In this document: positions 17,903 through 26,435 of the stretch, one piece after another
Position numbering within the stretch: the stretch's first letter is position 1
Layout: each line of letters begins with the position of its first letter
Source: Sphaerisporangium sp. TRM90804
Lineage (GTDB): Bacteria; Actinomycetota; Actinomycetes; Streptosporangiales; Streptosporangiaceae
Direction of reading: 5' to 3'
DNA length: 64,000 bases
Assembly (NCBI RefSeq): GCF_029846175.1
Contig: NZ_JARWAC010000011.1
Span: forward strand, 124,001-188,000
Program-made: the position numbers and the translations under genes
The notes under the pieces: generated by a model
The model's database searches: none
Seen by the model: only the letters and a program-made list of their open reading frames with translations
Told to the model about the DNA's origin: nothing

Positions 17903-18742
17903 TCACCGAAGGTTGCCGCATGGCGGCATGTTCGCCACAGGATGGGTGGGGGCGGTCACGTGTTCGGCTCCTACGAAGCCCCAGCCTTCCCAGCGTTCCC
18001 TGCCCGGCTCCGAGCGGTCTCCGCGGGTGTAGTACCAGACCCTTCCTCCGTCGGCCTGGACTCGTCCGAGCTGCCAGCAGACGAACCAGCTTTTCGGGGT
18101 GTCGAGGACGGCTACCTTCTCGGTGCTGTCCGGGTGGCGGTAGAGCGGTGTGTCGGTTCGGTTGACGCACACGAAGTCCCTGGTCCAGGCATGGCCGCCT
18201 TGTCTGCCGTCGACCTGCTTGACCCCCCGGCGCTCGGTGCAGGCGTGCGCGCTCTCCGCGTCCGCGGTGAGGTCGGAGCCCGGCCGCCAGATCAGGACCA
18301 CGGCCATGACGAGGACGGCCATCCCCGCCAGCGCCCATCCCGTGCGTCTCTTCCGCAGGAACGGCGGATACACGCGCGAGCGCTTCGCCGGGGACGGGGG
18401 GACCGGTGGCGCGGCGGGAGGCGCGTCCGGCGGCGCCGCGCGGTCGTCCGGCGGGTCGGCCGGCTGGTTCTCGGTGAGCTCCGCCTCCGCCTCGTGCGGG
18501 GCCTGCGCGCGCACCCACCGCCGGTGGAGTTCGATGATCTCCGCCTGGCTCGCGTGGCACTCCTTGGCGAACCGCTCCAGCAGGGTGAAGCGCGGTGGAA
18601 CGCCGTCGCCGGAGCAGTAGCGGTGGAGGGTGGACTTGCCGACCCCGAGCCGCTTGGCGAGGGCGTCGTAACTGCGGCCGGTCTTCTTCTTCAGGTGGCG
18701 TAGGTACCCGGCAAGATCTTCGCCCGCAGTCGGCTCCGACAC
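17903..18742 (-). CDS. membrane-anchored XRE-family regulator
   Basis: 279 residues: a Cro/CI-type helix-turn-helix at about 10-60 (DALAKRLGVGKSTLHRYCSG), a proline/alanine-rich linker (90-120), one membrane helix at about 134-152, and an extracellular C-terminal domain with several cysteines (HACTERRG, DFVCVNR, WFVCWQLG, MPPCGNL). The layout resembles RodZ-like or signal-sensing one-component regulators in actinomycetes; the outer domain may sense envelope state or ligand. GTG 18742 is preceded by AGGAG. It is divergent from the M23 peptidase gene, a plausible target. Confidence 0.75.
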   Translation of the reverse strand: MSEPTAGEDLAGYLRHLKKKTGRSYDALAKRLGVGKSTLHRYCSGDGVPPRFTLLERFAKECHASQAEIIELHRRWVRAQAPHEAEAELTENQPADPPDDRAAPPDAPPAAPPVPPSPAKRSRVYPPFLRKRRTGWALAGMAVLVMAVVLIWRPGSDLTADAESAHACTERRGVKQVDGRQGGHAWTRDFVCVNRTDTPLYRHPDSTEKVAVLDTPKSWFVCWQLGRVQADGGRVWYYTRGDRSEPGRERWEGWGFVGAEHVTAPTHPVANMPPCGNLR

Positions 18743-19008
18743 CCCTGGCTCCTCGAATCTCGACCCGAGTTCGATACCCCGAAAGTAACAGGAGAACCAG
18801 CAGTATCTCTAGTACATCCCACTTTGTCCCATCGTGCGCGGGATTGTGCTGGTCAAAGCTGGTTTTTGTCCCGTGCCCCCTTCACCGTCCCGACCCCCTT
18901 GCTGTGGGACGGACGCCCGGTCACGGTGATGACCGTCAGACGGAGAAACCACCGGTTCTCACCAAGCCCCCCACCGGTCGCGACGACCACTGGACCGTCA
19001 GGAGATGC

Positions 19009-20355
19009 ATGATCATGCGTCCGTTCACGTCCTTTCCCTCACCGCGACGAGGAACACGGCACCCCGTCTGGGCCGGAATGGTGACCGCGGCGGCGGTCAC
19101 CGTCCTCGTCGGCGGTCTGCCGGCCGTTTCGGCCGACGCGGCCGTGGCCGCCCCCAACCTGCAGCTGCCCTTCCCCTGCGGCCAGCAGTGGCGGCTGGAC
19201 ACCTGGGGGCACGCCCCGGCGCTCGACATGGTCAAGGAGCCGGACCAGCAGGGCACCGAGGGCGCCTCGCTGGTGGCGCCCGCCGCCGGGACGGTGAACA
19301 AGTCGTACTACCACGACAACGCCGGCAACGTGATCCAGGTCAACCACGGCGGCGGCTATTTCACCACCTACCTGCACCTGCAGTCGCGAGCCGTCGGCGT
19401 GGGCGCCAAGGTCGCGCAGGGCGCCCTCATCGGGAAGGTGGGCCGGACGGGTCCCACGTCCAACAACCACCCGCACCTCCACTTCGAGCTCGGTTACGAC
19501 TCGAACGGCGACGGCGAGGCGTCCTGGGGGTTCGCGGGCGCCGAGCGGGTCAGGCCCACGTTCAACGGGGTCTCGTACGGCGGCGCCAACAACCAGACCT
19601 CCAGGAACGTCACCAGCCGCAACTGCGGCGGCGGCGCTCCCGATTTGGGGGTGCTGGAGTTCTATCTGACCGATGACCAGTCTTCCAAGGTTTCTACGCG
19701 GCCGGTGTTCCGGTATGGCAATAGTCCGATGGTGCCGATCTCGGGGGATTGGGATGGGGATGGTACTGACACGGTGAGCACGTATGATCCGACTTCGGGG
19801 CGGTTCCATATCAGTAATAGTCCGGCGAATGGGCAGGCGCAGTATTCGTTCCGGTATGGGGATGCGAACGGGGTTCCGTTCGTGGGGGACTGGGATGGGG
19901 ATGGTAAGGACAATGTGGGTGTGCGTATGGGGCGGGTGTTCTATATGCGGACCAGTCCGGTGACGAGCGCGACGGAGACGACGCAGTCGGTGTCGTATGG
20001 CGATGTCGCGATGTTGCCGTTGGCGGGTGACTGGGATGGTGACGGCAAGGACACCGTCAGCGCGTATGACCCGCGGGATGCCCGGTTCCATATCAGTAAC
20101 AGTCCGGCGAACGGGCAGGCGCAGTATTCGTTCCGGTACGGCGACCCGAACGCGGCCCCGTTCGTGGGGGACTGGGACGGTGACGGGAAGGACAACGTGG
20201 GGGTGCGCATGGGTTATGTGTTCTACCTGCGGACCAGCCCGGTCACCACGGCGACCGAGACCACGCACTCGGTGGGTTACGGCGACACGGCGAACCTGCC
20301 GGTGATCGGCGACTGGAACGGCGACGGCAAGGACAGCCAGGGCATCGCCCGCTGA
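19009..20355 (+). CDS. secreted M23 peptidase with FG-GAP-like C-terminal domain
   Basis: Predicted extracellular zinc endopeptidase cutting peptidoglycan peptide bridges. 448 residues: signal peptide (hydrophobic core about 20-46), M23 domain 50-200 with GHAPALDM (H68, D73) and HPHLHFE (H156, H158), a short linker, then about 236 residues with five GDW(D/N)GDG calcium-binding-like motifs (FG-GAP/VCBS type). ATG 19009 is preferred because AGGAG lies at 19000-19004; ATG 19015 is possible. The 3' half of the gene is nearly identical to that of the next gene (21189-21903). Neighbouring XRE regulator is divergent. Confidence 0.88.
   Translation: MIMRPFTSFPSPRRGTRHPVWAGMVTAAAVTVLVGGLPAVSADAAVAAPNLQLPFPCGQQWRLDTWGHAPALDMVKEPDQQGTEGASLVAPAAGTVNKSYYHDNAGNVIQVNHGGGYFTTYLHLQSRAVGVGAKVAQGALIGKVGRTGPTSNNHPHLHFELGYDSNGDGEASWGFAGAERVRPTFNGVSYGGANNQTSRNVTSRNCGGGAPDLGVLEFYLTDDQSSKVSTRPVFRYGNSPMVPISGDWDGDGTDTVSTYDPTSGRFHISNSPANGQAQYSFRYGDANGVPFVGDWDGDGKDNVGVRMGRVFYMRTSPVTSATETTQSVSYGDVAMLPLAGDWDGDGKDTVSAYDPRDARFHISNSPANGQAQYSFRYGDPNAAPFVGDWDGDGKDNVGVRMGYVFYLRTSPVTTATETTHSVGYGDTANLPVIGDWNGDGKDSQGIAR
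19641..20355 (+). repeat. FG-GAP-like domain coding repeat, copy 1
   Basis: Coding sequence for the shared C-terminal domain. It aligns at a constant 1548-bp offset with 21189-21903. The first 80 bp or so differ at scattered positions; from about 19725 to the stop I found no difference between the copies. Confidence 0.93.
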
Positions 20356-20454
20356 CCTCCCCGTGAACTGGGGCCGCTGAGGCCCCCGGGCCGGCTCCCG
20401 GCCAGGCACACCTCGAGCACGACCGTGGCCGGGCGAGATCCGGCCTGCCCTCCC

Positions 20455-20484
20455 GCCCTGTCTCCCGACGGCTGGAGACAGGGC
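20455..20484 (+). terminator. hairpin between the two peptidoglycan hydrolase genes
   Basis: GCCCTGTCTCC (20455-20465) pairs perfectly with GGAGACAGGGC (20474-20484) around an 8-nt loop. It may end the M23 transcript or act as an attenuator ahead of the gene starting at 20509. Confidence 0.6.
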
Positions 20485-20508
20485 GCTCGCATCCCCCAGG
20501 AGAAGACC

Positions 20509-21903
20509 GTGACCATCACTGCCCTACGCGCCCGCCCCTCCGTCGTCCGGCCTCTGATCGCGCTCACCGCTCTCGTCGGCGGGCTGCTCGCGTCCGCCGC
20601 CGGGGCGACCGCGGCCCAGGCCGCCGGACTCGCGCCCACGCCGCCCGTTCCCGGCCCGGCGGGCCCTCCGGTGCCCGCGGAGCTCGCGGCCGCGCTGGCT
20701 TACACCGCCTGCGTGCCGGGCGGCCCGACCGCGGCCGACGGCGCGATCGCCAACCAGGTGAGGCCGAACATGAACGGCCCCCGCATGGGACGGAGCGTGA
20801 ACGCCTACAACGTCTCGTGCGCCCGGATCATCACCACCACCGTCAAAGGTCGCGGGCTGGACAAGCGGGCGGCCGTGATCGCCGTCACCACGGCGATCAC
20901 CGAGAGCACCCTGCACAACTACACGGAGGCCGGCGACCACGACAGCCTGGGGCTGTTCCAGCAGCGCCCCTCCCAGGGCTGGGGCACCCCGGCCCAGCTG
21001 ACCAACCCGGTGTACGCCACCAACGCGTTCATCAACGCCATGCTCGCCAAGTACCCGAACAACTCGTGGATGAGCGGGGACATCGGCGCCATCTGCCAGC
21101 GCGTACAGGTCTCGGCCGTGCCGGACGCCTATGCCCATGAGGTCCACGACGCCCAGCTCCTCGTCAACGCCCTGTGGAACGCCGCTCCCGATTTCGGGGT
21201 ACTGGAGTTCTATCTGACCGATGATCAGGCGTCGAGGGTGTCCACTCGGCCGGTGATTCGGTATGGGAACAGTCCGATGGTGCCGATCTCGGGGGATTGG
21301 GATGGGGATGGTACTGACACGGTGAGCACGTATGATCCGACTTCGGGGCGGTTCCATATCAGTAATAGTCCGGCGAATGGGCAGGCGCAGTATTCGTTCC
21401 GGTATGGGGATGCGAACGGGGTTCCGTTCGTGGGGGACTGGGATGGGGATGGTAAGGACAATGTGGGTGTGCGTATGGGGCGGGTGTTCTATATGCGGAC
21501 CAGTCCGGTGACGAGCGCGACGGAGACGACGCAGTCGGTGTCGTATGGCGATGTCGCGATGTTGCCGTTGGCGGGTGACTGGGATGGTGACGGCAAGGAC
21601 ACCGTCAGCGCGTATGACCCGCGGGATGCCCGGTTCCATATCAGTAACAGTCCGGCGAACGGGCAGGCGCAGTATTCGTTCCGGTACGGCGACCCGAACG
21701 CGGCCCCGTTCGTGGGGGACTGGGACGGTGACGGGAAGGACAACGTGGGGGTGCGCATGGGTTATGTGTTCTACCTGCGGACCAGCCCGGTCACCACGGC
21801 GACCGAGACCACGCACTCGGTGGGTTACGGCGACACGGCGAACCTGCCGGTGATCGGCGACTGGAACGGCGACGGCAAGGACAGCCAGGGCATCGCCCGC
21901 TGA
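20509..21903 (+). CDS. secreted lysozyme-like peptidoglycan hydrolase with FG-GAP-like domain
   Basis: 464 residues: signal peptide (about 1-40, ATAAQAAG cleavage region), an alpha-helical lysozyme/transglycosylase-like domain about 95-225 with TTAITESTLHNY (putative catalytic E132) and SLGLFQQRPSQGWG, then the same five-motif FG-GAP-like domain as the preceding gene. Predicted to cleave glycan strands while the neighbour cleaves peptides. GTG 20509 is chosen because CAGGAGAAG lies just upstream (20497-20505) and it yields a proper signal peptide; the frame is open to 20425. The shared C-terminal domain may anchor both enzymes to the same wall or extracellular structure. Confidence 0.87.
   Translation: MTITALRARPSVVRPLIALTALVGGLLASAAGATAAQAAGLAPTPPVPGPAGPPVPAELAAALAYTACVPGGPTAADGAIANQVRPNMNGPRMGRSVNAYNVSCARIITTTVKGRGLDKRAAVIAVTTAITESTLHNYTEAGDHDSLGLFQQRPSQGWGTPAQLTNPVYATNAFINAMLAKYPNNSWMSGDIGAICQRVQVSAVPDAYAHEVHDAQLLVNALWNAAPDFGVLEFYLTDDQASRVSTRPVIRYGNSPMVPISGDWDGDGTDTVSTYDPTSGRFHISNSPANGQAQYSFRYGDANGVPFVGDWDGDGKDNVGVRMGRVFYMRTSPVTSATETTQSVSYGDVAMLPLAGDWDGDGKDTVSAYDPRDARFHISNSPANGQAQYSFRYGDPNAAPFVGDWDGDGKDNVGVRMGYVFYLRTSPVTTATETTHSVGYGDTANLPVIGDWNGDGKDSQGIAR
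21189..21903 (+). repeat. FG-GAP-like domain coding repeat, copy 2
   Basis: Counterpart of 19641-20355. The first part of each copy uses many T- or G-ending, less GC-rich codons (GGTATGGGGATGCGAACGGG), whereas the second half returns to the GC-rich local norm. The identity stops just after the stop codon. Confidence 0.93.
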
Positions 21904-22009
21904 CCTCGACGTCCACCCGTGACTCCTCCTCCAGCGACGCCACCTCGGCGATCTCGCCGCCGAAGAACACCCGGTCGCCGATCGTGCTGAACGCGTAGGC
22001 GCTGGAAGA

Positions 22010-22753
22010 TCAGGCGGTTCGCTGGAGGAGGAGGGTGACGAAGCCGAGGATGCCGCGGTAGCCGTGGAGCCAGGTGTCGCGGTGCTCCAGGGCGGCCGCG
22101 CGGGCCGCGGCGGCGTCGGGGCCGGGGTTCTCGTTGGCCCAGCGGAGCAGGGTTCCGGTCCAGGACCATTCGTACTCGTCCCACTCGGCCAGGTCGCTGG
22201 TGGAGGCGTAGACGGTGTCGAAGCCGGCGGACTCGGCGGCGGCGACGGTGCCGGGCAGGTCGAGCAGCTCCGACGGCTCGACGTTCAGCCGGGTGAGCGC
22301 CTCGGGGGTCGGTTCGCGTTCCCAGAAACCGCCGCCGATCAGCGCCAGGCCGTTCGGCCGCAGGTGACGGCGTACGTGGGCGACGGTGGCGGCGAGCCCG
22401 CCGAACGCGTGCGTGGCGCCGACGCAGACCACCAGGTCGTAGTGCTCGACCACCGGGAAGTCGGCGGCCGGCCGCTCGTGGAGTCGGATGCGTTCCCAGA
22501 CGCCTTGCATCTCCGCGTACCCCTCGGCCGTCTTGAGCGCGTCGGCGGAGATGTCGACGCCGTCGGCGGTCGCGTCCTCGTACATGGCCAGCGCGCGCAG
22601 CGTCCAGGCCGCCCGGCCGCAGCCGAGATCGAGGATTCTCGCCGCCTCGGGCAGCCGGGCCCGGCGCAGCAGCCGGGTGACGTGCGCGCCGGAGACCGGC
22701 GCGGCGATGGGATGGTCCCGATGTGCGAGATGGCTGATGAGCCGGCGTTCCAT
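22010..22753 (-). CDS. class I SAM-dependent methyltransferase
   Basis: 247 residues with a Rossmann methyltransferase core: motif I ILDLGCGRAAWTLRAL, acidic DGVDISADALK, then HYDLVVCVGATHAFGG and VRRHLRPNGLALIGGG. The C-terminal part (YEWSWTGTLLRW, HGYRGILGFVTLLL) is typical of small-molecule methyltransferases, substrate unknown. The frame is open to 23692; ATG 22753 (MERRLISHLAHRDHPIAAP) is the natural start. Transcribed alone, tail to tail with the peptidoglycan hydrolase gene. Confidence 0.85.
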   Translation of the reverse strand: MERRLISHLAHRDHPIAAPVSGAHVTRLLRRARLPEAARILDLGCGRAAWTLRALAMYEDATADGVDISADALKTAEGYAEMQGVWERIRLHERPAADFPVVEHYDLVVCVGATHAFGGLAATVAHVRRHLRPNGLALIGGGFWEREPTPEALTRLNVEPSELLDLPGTVAAAESAGFDTVYASTSDLAEWDEYEWSWTGTLLRWANENPGPDAAAARAAALEHRDTWLHGYRGILGFVTLLLQRTA

Positions 22754-22943
22754 GGCACCAATCTGTCGTATCCCCCGCAGGCCGCACCAGCCGTTAATCG
22801 CTCCGTCGGGCCGGCTCGACGGCGCGGAGCAGCCGGAGCGGAGGCTTCCGCGGCCGGGCGGCCGGTCGTTCACCGCCTGAACCGAACCGCGTTCGCCATG
22901 CGGCGGGGTGGTGTTCGGCTGACGCGCCGGCCGGGCGCGCCGA

Positions 22944-22949
22944 TAACGT
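22944..22949 (+). promoter_or_regulatory. -10 hexamer of a leaderless transcript
   Basis: TAACGT ends 6 bp before the GTG at 22956, so transcription would begin at or next to the start codon. No ribosome site precedes the gene. Confidence 0.5.
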
Positions 22950-22955
22950 CGTGTC

Positions 22956-23318
22956 GTGGACAGAATCTGGACGGCCGAAGAGGCGCGGAGTCTCATGCCG
23001 CAGGTGCGTCGGCTGGTGGACGAGATCATCGCCATTCGGGCCGACCTCGCCGAGCTCGGGCACGACCTGCGGGGTGGCGGGCGGTCTCCGCTGGGCGGGC
23101 TGGCCGAGGCCAAGGCCATGGAGGCGCGGGTCGCGGAGGTCCTCGGCTGGTTCGACGAGCGGCAGATCGAGATCAAGGGCATCGCGCCGGTGCTGGTCGA
23201 CTTCCCGGCGGTTCTCGACGGGGTGTCGGTGCGGCTGTGCTGGATCGAGGGGGAGACCGACCTCGGCTGGTACCACCGCACCGACCTCGGCTTCCCCGGC
23301 CGCCGCCGCCTCTTGTGA
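22956..23318 (+). CDS. DUF2203 family protein
   Basis: 120-residue soluble protein matching DUF2203: MDRIWTAEEARSLMPQVR at the start, RQIEIKGIAPVLVDFPAV in the middle, and the conserved end RLCWIEGETDLGWYHRTDLG. Function unknown; proteins of this family are small and helical. GTG 22956 lacks a ribosome site and follows a -10-like hexamer by 6 bp, suggesting a leaderless mRNA. Confidence 0.88.
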   Translation: MDRIWTAEEARSLMPQVRRLVDEIIAIRADLAELGHDLRGGGRSPLGGLAEAKAMEARVAEVLGWFDERQIEIKGIAPVLVDFPAVLDGVSVRLCWIEGETDLGWYHRTDLGFPGRRRLL

Positions 23319-23423
23319 AAGCCCGAAGGCGGCCGTCGCCCCTCGCCGCTCCACGAGCCACGTGCCGGGGGGACAACGGGCTTCCCCCTGATCTGGACCG
23401 GTAAGTCGGGTGCGCACGTCTCA

Positions 23424-24161
23424 TCAGGCGGGTACCTGCCCGGCTCGTTCCGGAGGGCGTGGCAGTACGGGCGTCTCCAGGACGGTGGCCTGTGCGCCGT
23501 CGGCGTCCATGAGGTGTTCTTCCACATTGGGGCCGGCGATGTCCAGGTGGTGGCGGTCCAGCCAGCCGAACAGGTCGTGCCCGGCTTGGACCAGGTCGGC
23601 GGCCGGCGGGACGACGGCGCGTACCACGGTGCGGGCGGGCAGGATGAGCTGCTCGCCGCCGTGGTCCGTGGTGACCGCCGCGGCGAATCCACCGTCGGGG
23701 TGCCCGCGCAGCCAGGTCAGCAGGGTCGCGGGCGGCGCCGGGCAGACGGCGGCCAGCTCGGCCGGGTGATCGAGGCGCAGGTGGCGCACCCGCAGGCGGC
23801 GCGGGCCCACTGTGGCCTGCTGCGGCAGGATCGACATCGACGTCGCGAGGTGGTCCTCCACGAGAGCCGCGGTCGCGGCCAGGGCGGTGATGTCACGCCG
23901 GATGCCCGTCAGGACCTCCGCCACGGCCTGCCGCAGTCGTTCCTCGGGCGCGTCGAGCAGGTCGGCGATCTGGCGTAGCGGCAGGCCGAGGCGTTGCAGT
24001 GCGCGAACGCGTTCGAGCCGGGACAGCTCGGCCACGCCGTACCGGCGGTAGCCGGTGGCGGGATCCACCGCGGCGGGCATCAGCAACCCGATCCGCTGGT
24101 AGTGGCGCAGGGTGCGCTCTGAGACGCCGGCCATGCGTGAGAGCTGTCCGATCCGCCACAT
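23424..24161 (-). CDS. MerR-family transcriptional regulator
   Basis: 245 residues. N-terminal MerR helix-turn-helix: MWRIGQLSRMAGVSERTLRHYQRIGLL, with the YRRYGVAELSRLERVRAL second half, a coiled-coil dimer helix, then a ligand-binding-like C-terminal domain without the cysteine cluster of metal sensors. ATG 24161 is chosen over 24173 because AGGAG lies 7 nt upstream. Divergent from the membrane gene at 24215 across a MerR-type promoter, so it probably activates that gene and itself in response to an unknown compound. Confidence 0.9.
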   Translation of the reverse strand: MWRIGQLSRMAGVSERTLRHYQRIGLLMPAAVDPATGYRRYGVAELSRLERVRALQRLGLPLRQIADLLDAPEERLRQAVAEVLTGIRRDITALAATAALVEDHLATSMSILPQQATVGPRRLRVRHLRLDHPAELAAVCPAPPATLLTWLRGHPDGGFAAAVTTDHGGEQLILPARTVVRAVVPPAADLVQAGHDLFGWLDRHHLDIAGPNVEEHLMDADGAQATVLETPVLPRPPERAGQVPA

Positions 24162-24174
24162 GTCGCTCCTCATG

Positions 24175-24206
24175 TTGACCTTGTCCCTGCGGCAGGGTCC
24201 TACCGT
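24175..24206 (+). promoter_or_regulatory. MerR-type promoter and operator
   Basis: TTGACC (24175-24180) and TACCGT (24201-24206) are separated by 20 bp, longer than normal, with a palindrome CCCTGC-G-GCAGGG (24185-24197) in the spacer. This is the hallmark of MerR-activated promoters, which need DNA distortion. The -10 is 8 bp before the ATG at 24215, implying a leaderless or nearly leaderless mRNA. Confidence 0.75.
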
Positions 24207-24214
24207 CGCCGTCC

Positions 24215-24883
24215 ATGACCGAATCGAACGCCCGGACTCGGCTTGCCGGGGTACTACTGCTGAGCTCGCTGGTCGCCATGGTCGCCGGTGCGGCCCTCGT
24301 GGTGCCATCGGGGCTTACCCTGAATCCCTCCGATCCGGAGGCCGTGCTGGCCGCGGTGGGCGCGCACGCCGGGACGCACCTGGCTGAGCTGGCCCTCGAC
24401 GTGCTGGGCTGGCTCGCGCTGGCCGCCGCGGGCCTGGTGACGGCCGCCGGCTCGGCCGAGGCGCCCAGGCCGTATCTGGTGGTGCTCGCCGGCGGGCTGC
24501 TGGCGGCCGCCGGTCTGGCGGGCATGCTCCACGACGCCGGCAACCTGGCACTGACCCAGCTGGCCGCCGTCCCCGCGGCCGTGACCGTGGCCACGGCGGT
24601 GCTCCTCACCGCCAAGTGGACCGTCAACCTGGCCGGGCTGCTGTGGGTCGCGGCCACCGCCACCACCGCGGCCGGCGTCCCGATGCCCGCGTGGCTTCGC
24701 CGTGCCGGCGCCGTCGCCGCGCTCCTGGGGCTGGCCGCGGTCGCGCTCCCCTGGACGACCGGCGTGCGGGGGCCGTCGGCGGAGATGGAGCGGCTCGGCT
24801 ACGCCCTGCACCTGCCGGTCATGGTGTGGTACGGCGTGCTGGGCTGGCGATTTCTGCGCGGTGGCCGACCTCGACGCCGGTAG
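24215..24883 (+). CDS. polytopic membrane protein controlled by MerR
   Basis: 222 residues with about six hydrophobic helices (LLLSSLVAMVAGAALVV, ALDVLGWLALAAAGLV, YLVVLAGGLLAAAGLAG, AVTVATAVLLTA, AGAVAALLGLAAVALPW, LPVMVWYGVLGWRFL). No transporter signature recognised. The only strong clue is the divergent MerR regulator and its promoter: likely a drug- or stress-inducible membrane protein. Its last 65 bp overlap the 3' end of the convergent hydrolase gene. Confidence 0.75.
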   Translation: MTESNARTRLAGVLLLSSLVAMVAGAALVVPSGLTLNPSDPEAVLAAVGAHAGTHLAELALDVLGWLALAAAGLVTAAGSAEAPRPYLVVLAGGLLAAAGLAGMLHDAGNLALTQLAAVPAAVTVATAVLLTAKWTVNLAGLLWVAATATTAAGVPMPAWLRRAGAVAALLGLAAVALPWTTGVRGPSAEMERLGYALHLPVMVWYGVLGWRFLRGGRPRRR

Positions 24884-26237
24884 CGTCCTTGAGGTTCTGG
24901 GCGGCGTCGGGGGCGAGGAGGTAGCCCTGGCGGAGGTTGTGCGCGTCGGCCGCGGCGACGGCGGCGACGTACAGGGCGCGGTGGCGGTAGAGCTGATCGA
25001 GGCGGGCCTGGTCGAAGGGGATGTGCGTGCCGAACAGGCGGCAGAACAGGTCTCCGGAGTTGTCGCCGTTGTTGAGGGCGGTGGGCGCCGCGACCTGGGA
25101 GAGCCGGATGCCTCCCAGGGCCAGGCCCAGCTCGTCGCGGGCCTTCGTGCCGTCGGGGTTGAAGAGCAGCGGGGGAGCGGCGGGGGGTGCGACCCCTCGC
25201 TCGGCCCAGCGGGTCAGGTGGTCGTAGGCGGCGGCGAGCACGTGGTGCAACGGGACGCGGCTGAACGGCGGCTGGTCGCAGGCGTACTCGGGGGCCTGGC
25301 CGAGGTCGCGGGTCAGCAACGGGCGCCGGTACTCCTGGCCCGCCCAGCCCGAGTGGGCGGCGCCCGCGACCTCCCAGCGGCGGAACCTGTCGCGGTCCGG
25401 GGGGCGGGCCGGTGATCGCACGTCGGTCTCCGACAGCACCTGGAACACCGGCTCGGCGCCCGCGCGGGTGGGCGCGGTGCCGACTATGGTGGCGAACCCG
25501 TCGAAGACGCTCTCGATCCGGGGGAGCACGGCGTCGTAGTACACCGTCATCCGGCCCGCGGACTGGGAGGCGCCGACGGCGAGCACCGTGCGGGCCGTCG
25601 ACCGGCCCAGGGGCGCCTTGCCGCCCCGTGCCCGGACGGCCTTGGCCGCCTGGGAGAAGATGTCGTAGGAGAGCTCGTCGGCGGTGAACCGGCCGCCTCC
25701 CGTGACGTCCAGGCCGCCGTAGCGGGCGGGGCTCCAGCCGCGGAGCTGGTCGACCCCCACCCGCTGCGCGGAGACGCCGACCCACGCGTACCCGGCACGG
25801 GTGATCTGGTCGGGGCTCCACAGCGCGTCCAGGTCGAACCCGGCGCTCACGTTCTGCCATTCGGCCAGCACGGTGCCGTTGAACGCGGCCTGGAGGGCCG
25901 GTCGGCGCACGATGATCCGGGTCCGGTAGGGGACGTCCGAGGCGAGCGGCCGGCCGGTCGTGTCGTAGGCGTCCGCCGTGCCGGAGAGCAGGAACTCCTG
26001 CTCCACGTAGCCGCGGGCGGCCAGGTCCCCGCCGGCGGACAGCCACGGGTAGGTGTCGCGCACGTCCGGCGAGGACGGGTCGCCCGGGACGGAGCCCGGC
26101 AGGGGCCCCTCGACGGCCGGCGCCGAGACGGGCGCCGGAGCCGAGCGCCGGGCGTCGGCATGGGCGGGGGCGGCCGCGAGCCCGGCGACCACCACGCCCG
26201 CCACCATGACCCTGGCCGTTGTCACCAGCGAGACCAT
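24819..26237 (-). CDS. secreted alpha/beta-hydrolase-domain protein
   Basis: 472 residues, signal peptide at 1-28 (VMVAGVVVAGLAAAPAHA). The large alpha/beta hydrolase domain resembles the PF20091 group, with nucleophile elbow VLAVGASQSAGRMTVYY and conserved RAGYAWVGVSAQRVGV. Probably an extracellular esterase or lipase of unknown substrate. C-terminal segment NNGDNSGDLFCRLFGTHIPF is family-typical. No ribosome site is obvious at the ATG. The 3' end overlaps the convergent membrane gene by 65 bp. Confidence 0.8.
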   Translation of the reverse strand: MVSLVTTARVMVAGVVVAGLAAAPAHADARRSAPAPVSAPAVEGPLPGSVPGDPSSPDVRDTYPWLSAGGDLAARGYVEQEFLLSGTADAYDTTGRPLASDVPYRTRIIVRRPALQAAFNGTVLAEWQNVSAGFDLDALWSPDQITRAGYAWVGVSAQRVGVDQLRGWSPARYGGLDVTGGGRFTADELSYDIFSQAAKAVRARGGKAPLGRSTARTVLAVGASQSAGRMTVYYDAVLPRIESVFDGFATIVGTAPTRAGAEPVFQVLSETDVRSPARPPDRDRFRRWEVAGAAHSGWAGQEYRRPLLTRDLGQAPEYACDQPPFSRVPLHHVLAAAYDHLTRWAERGVAPPAAPPLLFNPDGTKARDELGLALGGIRLSQVAAPTALNNGDNSGDLFCRLFGTHIPFDQARLDQLYRHRALYVAAVAAADAHNLRQGYLLAPDAAQNLKDATGVEVGHRAEIASPARRTTP

Positions 26238-26435
26238 CGCGTCACATCCCCTTCCGGCGCGGCCGAGGCGGACGGCCGCACCCAGGGATGGTCTCCGACC
26301 GAGGCCCGTTCGGCATCGGTGTAATCACCGGCCGTCGCCACCGGCCGGGTCCGTGCCCGCCCCCCGCCCCGCCCGCGACCTCCCGGACGACGGCGGCTCT
26401 GGACGCGATCCCGGCCGGGGTGGGCGAGGTGGGCG

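Noticed and set aside
22794-23417. Minus-strand frame opposite the DUF2203 gene
   Set aside because: No protein-like features; shadow of DUF2203 in reverse.
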